Below are positions 7,124-11,057 of a DNA stretch of 11,057 bases, one piece after another (the first letter of the stretch is position 1; every line of letters starts with the position of its first letter). Below the pieces are notes generated by a model that saw only the letters and a list, made by a program, of their open reading frames with translations, did no database searches and was not told where the DNA came from. The DNA is taken from assembly GCA_003567135.1 (NCBI GenBank), contig PXAI01000242.1, forward strand, positions 1 through 11,057. The letters run 5' to 3'. Source of the DNA: Balneolia bacterium. GTDB lineage: Bacteria > Bacteroidota > Rhodothermia > Balneolales > Cyclonatronaceae. The translations under genes and the position numbers were made by a program.

Positions 7124-8475
7124 GCTTTCTCGATAGAAAACATTCGGTGGCCAAACCCGGCCACAGCCGCTGGCTCATTCCGCCGGCTGCGCTTGCCATT
7201 CACCTCGCCATCGGCCAGGTTTACGCGCTTAGCGTGTTTAATCTGCCATTGACGCGCATCATTGGTGTCACAGAATCCACGGCCGCCGACTGGCGCCTTA
7301 CTACGGTTGGATGGATTTTCTCCATTGCGATCGTTTTTCTTGGATTATCCGCCGCGCTGTTCGGCAAGTGGCTCGAAAGGGAAGGGCCCCGCAAGGCAAT
7401 GTTCGTTTCGGCGCTCTGCTTCAGCGGAGGGTTTTTTGTCTCCGCGCTGGGCGTTTATCTACACAACATCTGGCTTGTTTATCTCGGCTACGGCGTTTTT
7501 GGGGGAATTGGCCTGGGGATCGGATACATCTCGCCCGTTTCCACGCTGATCAAGTGGTTCCCGGATCGTCCCGGCATGGCTACCGGAATGGCGATTATGG
7601 GATTCGGCGGCGGCGCGATGATTGGCTCCCCGCTTGCGGTAAATCTGCTGGATCGTTTCAGTTCGGCCACAAGCGCCGGAGTATGGGAAACCATGCTGGT
7701 TATGGGCACCATCTATTTCTGCCTGATGGTGATCGGCGTATTTCTGATCCGCGTACCGCGCGATGACTGGAAACCGGAAGGGTACACGCCCGCCTCAAAC
7801 GCCGGCAAGATGATCACCAACAACCACGTGGATGCCGACACCGCGCTGAAAACGAAACAGTTCTGGCTGCTCTGGGTGATGCTCTGCGTAAACGTAACCG
7901 CCGGAATCGGGGTATTGGGACAAGCTTCACCGATGATTCAGGAGATGTTTTCCGCCACCATCACCGTACAGGATGCCGCGCTTTTTGTGGCGTTACTCAG
8001 CTTCTTTAATTTGATCGGCCGCTTTATCTGGTCATCTTTCTCCGATAAAATCGGCCGTAAAATGACCTACGGCATTTACTTCGGCCTCGGGCTCATGCTT
8101 TACGCCCTCGTGCCCACGCTCGGCCAGTTCGACACCGCGTTCTGGTTCATCGCCGCATTCGCGCTCATCATGACCATGTACGGTGGCGGCTTCGCAACCA
8201 TCCCGGCCTACCTGCGCGATCTGTTCGGCACCTTCCAGGTCGGCGCCATCCACGGCCGATTGCTCACCGCCTGGTCAACCGCCGGAATCCTCGGCCCCGT
8301 CCTCATCAACTACATCCGCCAGGCCCAGGTCGACGCCGGAATCCCCGCTGCCGAAGCCTACTCCCTCACCATGTACATCATGGCAGCCCTGCTGCTGATC
8401 GGCTTCATGTGCAACCTCGCCATCCGTGAAGTGGATGAGAAGCATCATGTTTTGGAGATGAAAGAGAGGGAGTGA
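7117..8475 (+). CDS. OFA (oxalate/formate antiporter) family MFS transporter
   Basis: This 452-residue inner-membrane carrier of the major facilitator superfamily shows about twelve hydrophobic helices in two halves, joined by a polar loop near residues 213-247. The first helix carries RWLIPPAALAIHLAIGQVYA (19-36 and onward), the hallmark of OFA members such as OxlT and YhjX. The MFS loop signatures are GKWLEREGPRK (83-93) and SSFSDKIGRK (306-315). GRLLTAWSTAGILGP in the penultimate helix also fits the family. The start is GTG at 7117: an in-frame stop lies at 7102, no ATG is available before the conserved first helix, and GTG at 7147 is an alternative. It sits 72 bases after pflA with no convincing terminator, so co-transcription is plausible. 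The substrate is not proven; formate, pyruvate or another small carboxylate fits the neighbours. Codon use shifts to nearly all C/G-ending codons in the last third. Confidence 0.9.
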   Translation: MLSFLDRKHSVAKPGHSRWLIPPAALAIHLAIGQVYALSVFNLPLTRIIGVTESTAADWRLTTVGWIFSIAIVFLGLSAALFGKWLEREGPRKAMFVSALCFSGGFFVSALGVYLHNIWLVYLGYGVFGGIGLGIGYISPVSTLIKWFPDRPGMATGMAIMGFGGGAMIGSPLAVNLLDRFSSATSAGVWETMLVMGTIYFCLMVIGVFLIRVPRDDWKPEGYTPASNAGKMITNNHVDADTALKTKQFWLLWVMLCVNVTAGIGVLGQASPMIQEMFSATITVQDAALFVALLSFFNLIGRFIWSSFSDKIGRKMTYGIYFGLGLMLYALVPTLGQFDTAFWFIAAFALIMTMYGGGFATIPAYLRDLFGTFQVGAIHGRLLTAWSTAGILGPVLINYIRQAQVDAGIPAAEAYSLTMYIMAALLLIGFMCNLAIREVDEKHHVLEMKERE

Positions 8476-8520
8476 AAAAGCGGGTTTGTCGAATTCGTTG
8501 TTGGGAGATTGTTTAAGAGA

Positions 8521-8540
8521 GTTGCGGGTTGCGGGTTGCG
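8521..8540 (+). repeat. Heptamer tandem repeat, left inverted arm
   Basis: GTTGCGG occurs twice in tandem followed by GTTGCG. The complement of this motif reappears at 9105-9137, so the repeat block is bracketed by inverted arms about 560 bases apart. Confidence 0.8.
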
Positions 8541-8587
8541 TTGATTTTCGAATTCAAATATCGTAGCCAATTGCTTCCCAAGGCACG

Positions 8588-8664
8588 TTGGGGCGTTTGG
8601 GTGGTGGTAATGTTTGGTATATTTTTCGATATATTCTTAGATATTGAATCTCCGGACTACCAGC
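8588..8664 (+). repeat. Direct repeat, copy 1
   Basis: The first 29 bases (8588-8616, containing GGGCGTTTGGGTGGTGG) are identical to 8940-8968. A second shared block, AATCTCCGG(A/G)CTACCAGC, lies at 8647-8664. The segment between the two blocks is 12 bases longer than in copy 2 and has diverged. Confidence 0.9.
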
Positions 8665-8748
8665 GTCCCATTGGCGTCATCCCGCAATCGGCCTCGAAAG
8701 TAAATAAGGAACAGTTTGTTACACGATATGATGCGGCGGCCTTTGGAC

Positions 8749-8778
8749 GTCCCGACCCTTCGGGAGATCTTCCAGCGT
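8749..8778 (+). repeat. Palindromic intergenic element, copy 1
   Basis: GTCCCG, a six-base loop and CGGGA form a small hairpin, followed by GATCTTCCAGCGT. The same outer framework appears inverted at 8881-8935 with a longer tip, which marks this as a dispersed repeat and not a terminator. No T tract follows. Confidence 0.7.
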
Positions 8779-8880
8779 AATACTCGGACAGATCGTATTC
8801 AGGCTAAAAATCGACGCCCTAAATGGTACCAGCGCTTTTCGTGCAACCTACGGCAAGCGACCACCACCCGAGCCAAAAGC

Positions 8881-8935
8881 ACGCTGGAAGATCCCGTATA
8901 ACATCCGGCTCCGCCGCGGATGTTTACGGGATGAC
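8881..8935 (-). repeat. Palindromic intergenic element, copy 2 (inverted)
   Basis: Read on the - strand it starts GTCATCCCG and ends CGGGATCTTCCAGCGT, the same frame as copy 1. Its tip is longer: positions 8891-8898 pair with 8925-8932 and 8901-8907 pair with 8917-8923, giving a 15-bp stem with a small internal bulge and a nine-base loop. Conserved ends with a variable stem tip are typical of dispersed palindromic repeat families. Confidence 0.75.
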
Positions 8936-8939
8936 AGCC

Positions 8940-9004
8940 TTGGGGCGTTTGGGTGGTGGTAATGTTTGTTATATTCATCGTTTTCGAATCTCCGGGCTAC
9001 CAGC
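8940..9004 (+). repeat. Direct repeat, copy 2
   Basis: This carries the 29-base block at 8940-8968 and the CTACCAGC block at 8987-9004 shared with copy 1, with 12 fewer bases between them. A related inverted fragment, ACCACCACCCGAGCC (8859-8873), lies between the copies, so the motif is present three times in 420 bases. Confidence 0.9.
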
Positions 9005-9104
9005 CCTGGGAGGCATTTCGGCGAAGTTCTTTGGCTCCACTAATCAGCGAACCCCGAAACACTCCCCCCAATCATCAACAGACCGTAATCAATAATCAAT
9101 CGAG

Positions 9105-9137
9105 AAACCCGCAACCTGAAACCCGAAACCCGCAACG
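9105..9137 (-). repeat. Heptamer tandem repeat, right inverted arm
   Basis: Three AAACCCG units, two of them followed by CAAC, form a degenerate array. On the - strand this reads GTTGCGGGTTT, matching the GTTGCGG array at 8521-8540. The array has diverged from the left arm by several substitutions. Confidence 0.75.
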
Positions 9138-9242
9138 CCTTTTCTTCCCCACAATTTCCAAAATCTTCATTCTCAGATTACGTAACTTCCACACCTGTAC
9201 CAATTAACACAGGATCTGCTGATTTAAGAGTTAACGCGCGAC

Positions 9243-10241
9243 ATGGAAAACATTCGGGTGACCGAAAAACCGGAATTTAAAACGAACTCAGGCACATCGC
9301 CGTATGCTTCGGTGGTGGTTCCGCTGCTGAATGAGAGTGAATCGCTGGCGGAGCTGTATAGCCAGCTTGAAGAGGCGCTCAATGGGCGGTATTCCTGGGA
9401 AATCGTTTTTGTGGATGACGGCTCGACCGATAATTCCTGGGAGGTTATTCAGCAGCTTCAGGCGCAGCACGGGAACGTGAAGGGCGTCAGATTTCGCCGG
9501 AATTACGGTAAGAGCACCGCGCTTCAGCACGGTTTTCAGGAGTCGGAAGGGAAGGTGGTTGTAACGATGGATGCCGATCTGCAGGATGATCCGTTTGAAG
9601 TGCCCGGCCTGATTGATATGCTCATCGAAAAAGATCTGGATCTTCTGAGCGGCTGGAAAAAGAAGCGGTATGATCCGCTTAGTAAAACAATTCCGTCGCG
9701 GTTTTTCAATTTTATCACGTCCAAGGTTACGAAAATCAAGCTGCATGATTTCAACTGCGGGCTCAAGGCGTACAAGCGCGAAGTCGTGGAGCGGCTTGAT
9801 CTGTACGGCGAAATGCATCGCTACATCCCGCTGCTGGCTTACTGGGACGGCTTCCGGAAAATCGATGAAAAGCCGGTGCAGCATCATCCCCGGAAATACG
9901 GCGATTCCAAGTTTGGCCTGTCCCGTTTCATCAACGGATTTCTTGATCTGCTGACGCTCATCTTCGTGAACTTTTATCAGCAGAAGCCGATGCATTTTTT
10001 CGGCACGGCCGGTTCGGCGTTTCTCGTGGTCGGCGGCGGAATCACGCTTTATCTGGCGTTTATGCGGATTTTCTTCGATCAGTATCTCGCCGGACGCCCG
10101 CTTTTGCTGTTCGGAATTTTGCTGCTGCTCGTCGGGCTCCAGTTCTTCATGATCGGCCTGTTTGGCGAAATGGTCTATCGCTACCGAAGGGATAATCACT
10201 CGGTGAACGTCCGGGAAAAAACCGGAACCAAATATGAGTAA
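9243..10241 (+). CDS. Membrane-anchored family 2 glycosyltransferase (DPM1/GtrB/ArnC-like)
   Basis: This 332-residue enzyme probably transfers a sugar from a nucleotide donor to a polyprenyl phosphate at the inner membrane. The GT-A fold starts with SVVVPLLNES (23-32). VDDGSTD (57-63) and MDADLQDD (109-116) bind the nucleotide and metal. HHPRKYGDSKFGLSRFINGF (214-233) is the amphipathic segment typical of polyprenyl-phosphate glycosyltransferases. Two membrane helices follow at about 254-276 and 286-306, as in GtrB-type proteins. The ATG at 9243 sits 20 residues before the domain with no Shine-Dalgarno sequence. Its last eight bases overlap the next gene, implying translational coupling. The sugar (mannose, glucose, aminoarabinose or another) cannot be told from sequence. 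Likely roles are lipid modification or supply of lipid-linked sugar for envelope glycans. Confidence 0.92.
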   Translation: MENIRVTEKPEFKTNSGTSPYASVVVPLLNESESLAELYSQLEEALNGRYSWEIVFVDDGSTDNSWEVIQQLQAQHGNVKGVRFRRNYGKSTALQHGFQESEGKVVVTMDADLQDDPFEVPGLIDMLIEKDLDLLSGWKKKRYDPLSKTIPSRFFNFITSKVTKIKLHDFNCGLKAYKREVVERLDLYGEMHRYIPLLAYWDGFRKIDEKPVQHHPRKYGDSKFGLSRFINGFLDLLTLIFVNFYQQKPMHFFGTAGSAFLVVGGGITLYLAFMRIFFDQYLAGRPLLLFGILLLLVGLQFFMIGLFGEMVYRYRRDNHSVNVREKTGTKYE

Positions 10242-11057
10242 AATCGCCTACGATCCGGTTAAAGATAAGTTTGCCGGCATAATCCGCCGATCGCGCCTGC
10301 TTCGGAAACTCTTCTACATCGCCCTGGACCTCTTTTTCCTGAGAAGCTGGCACGTGCGCGGCGTGGTGAAAAATCTCGGCATCACGGTATTTGACGACGA
10401 AGATCCCGCAATTCTGGATGCCGGAAACGGTTTTGGCCAGTACGACCGCTTTTTACTCAAAACGTTTCCATCCTCCAAAATTAAGGCCGTTGATGTAAAG
10501 CAGGACTACCTCGACGACTGCCGGTTTTATTTCAAAGATGCCATCTCAAAAGGGAAAATAAGCTTTGAGGAAGCCGATCTGCTGAAGTTTGATGAACCGG
10601 AAAACTACGAACTGGTGCTTTGCGTGGACGTGCTGGAGCATATCGAGGAAGATGTGCTGGTGATGAAAAACATCCTGAAAAGCATGAAGCCCGGCGGGTA
10701 TTTTGTGATGCACTCGCCGTCGATTTATGCAGAAGATGATGCGGGGGATGATGAGTTTTTTGTGGATGAGCACGCGCGTCCCGGCTATGAAAAAAGTGAT
10801 CTTGCAAAACGGCTGCTCGACGCCGGACTGGAGCCAGTGGAAATCCGGTACACGTACGGCCTGCCCGGCCACACAGCGTGGGTTATGTTGATAAAATACC
10901 CGATGCTGCTTATAAACAGAGTGGGTTTTATTTCGGTTTTTTTATTGCCATTTTACTACCTCATTACATTTCTGCCCGGAATGCTCCTCCACTATTTTGA
11001 TCTCGGAAAAGATCACGATGCCGGAACCGGAATTATTGCCGTTGCAAGAAAGCCAAA
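10234..11057 (+). CDS. Class I SAM-dependent methyltransferase, 3' end outside window
   Basis: An ATG at 10234 opens a frame that stays open for 274 codons to the window edge. The SAM-binding fold is clear: motif I ILDAGNGFGQ (60-69, glycines 64, 66 and 68), an acidic Asp87 at the end of strand 2 for the ribose, CVDVLEHIEED (130-140) as the post-motif seen in UbiE/Methyltransf_11-type enzymes, and MKPGGYFVMHSP (151-162). Asn65 replaces the cysteine or other small residue common at that position. After the fold, residues about 216-250 are strongly hydrophobic (FLLPFYYLITFLPG), suggesting membrane association near the glycosyltransferase. It overlaps that gene by eight bases. The substrate is unknown: a lipid-linked sugar, glycan or quinone-like lipid are possible. 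The last residues ending IIAVARKP look close to the natural C terminus. Confidence 0.9.
   Translation, partial: MSKIAYDPVKDKFAGIIRRSRLLRKLFYIALDLFFLRSWHVRGVVKNLGITVFDDEDPAILDAGNGFGQYDRFLLKTFPSSKIKAVDVKQDYLDDCRFYFKDAISKGKISFEEADLLKFDEPENYELVLCVDVLEHIEEDVLVMKNILKSMKPGGYFVMHSPSIYAEDDAGDDEFFVDEHARPGYEKSDLAKRLLDAGLEPVEIRYTYGLPGHTAWVMLIKYPMLLINRVGFISVFLLPFYYLITFLPGMLLHYFDLGKDHDAGTGIIAVARKP

Larger units (their letters stand above)
8664..8947. repeat. Imperfect inverted repeat pair bounding a 284-base segment
   Basis: Positions 8664-8684 match the reverse complement of 8927-8947 at 16 of 21 positions without gaps, including GTCATCCCG against CGGGATGAC. The right arm overlaps the start of direct repeat copy 2 and the outer edge of a palindromic element, so these arms may reflect shared repeat modules and not true transposon ends. 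No transposase frame lies between them. Confidence 0.6.
8476..9242. other. 767-base non-coding repeat block
   Basis: No gene is supported here. Short open frames exist but overlap repeats, start with weak codons and resemble no family I know. The block contains heptamer arrays in inverted orientation at each side (8521-8540, 9105-9137), a direct repeat pair (8588-8664, 8940-9004), two oppositely oriented copies of one palindromic element (8749-8778, 8881-8935) and an imperfect inverted pair at 8664-8684/8927-8947. The only other stretch, 9138-9242 before the glycosyltransferase, is plain; CCTGT (9194-9198) and ACAGG (9209-9213) form a weak dyad. No terminator for the carrier and no clear promoter for the next gene were found. 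Confidence 0.8.

Noticed and set aside
8664..8947. An intact insertion sequence bounded by the imperfect inverted arms.
   Set aside because: The 284-base interval has no transposase frame, the arms match at only 16 of 21 positions and no target-site duplication is evident.
8529..9207. Four overlapping short + strand frames (61-90 codons) in the repeat block.
   Set aside because: They begin with weak or poorly placed starts, cross repeat boundaries, overlap one another and show no domain, so they are not called as genes.
9288..10199. A 303-codon open frame on the - strand opposite the glycosyltransferase.
   Set aside because: The + strand gene carries all the family 2 glycosyltransferase motifs, while the - strand protein is basic, low in recognisable motifs and mirrors codon bias.

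Overview
The window most likely comes from the FCB group, with a Balneolota/Rhodothermota-like bacterium the best guess. The strongest clue is the C-terminal sorting domain at 2730-3818, which opens with YPNPFNP and ends in a short hydrophobic-basic tail, the pattern of type IX secretion (T9SS) cargo. Most starts also lack a clear Shine-Dalgarno sequence, which is common in this group. The assignment is inference; the window has no rRNA or other marker gene.

Layout, left to right, all genes on the + strand. (1) 1-450 is non-coding, with a decamer tandem array cut by the window edge and a long hairpin. (2) 451-2478 encodes an exported S9 prolyl-oligopeptidase-type peptidase, closed by a terminator. 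(3) 2730-3818 encodes a T9SS-sorted protein with an unrecognised body, also closed by a terminator. (4) 3986-8475 is a fermentation module: pyruvate formate-lyase (pflB), its radical-SAM activating enzyme (pflA), and an OFA-type MFS carrier. (5) 8476-9242 is a 767-base non-coding block packed with direct, inverted and palindromic repeats. (6) 9243-11057 holds a membrane-anchored family 2 glycosyltransferase overlapping a SAM-dependent methyltransferase that runs off the right edge. No complete frame marks that last gene, but translation shows it is open for 274 codons.

Working together: PflA installs the glycyl radical on PflB, which cleaves pyruvate with CoA to acetyl-CoA and formate without oxygen. 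The OFA carrier next door plausibly moves formate or a related carboxylate across the membrane, a job done by FocA in E. coli. A strong UUCG-tetraloop terminator sits between pflB and pflA and probably keeps the activase far below the lyase. The glycosyltransferase and methyltransferase look like a two-gene start of a cell-envelope glycan or lipid-linked sugar operon.

I found no CRISPR array, tRNA, rRNA, intact transposase or clear undescribed defence system. The parts least explained by known genes are the nested repeat block at 8521-9137, the terminator/start arrangement at pflB-pflA, and the leader hairpin at 305-343.
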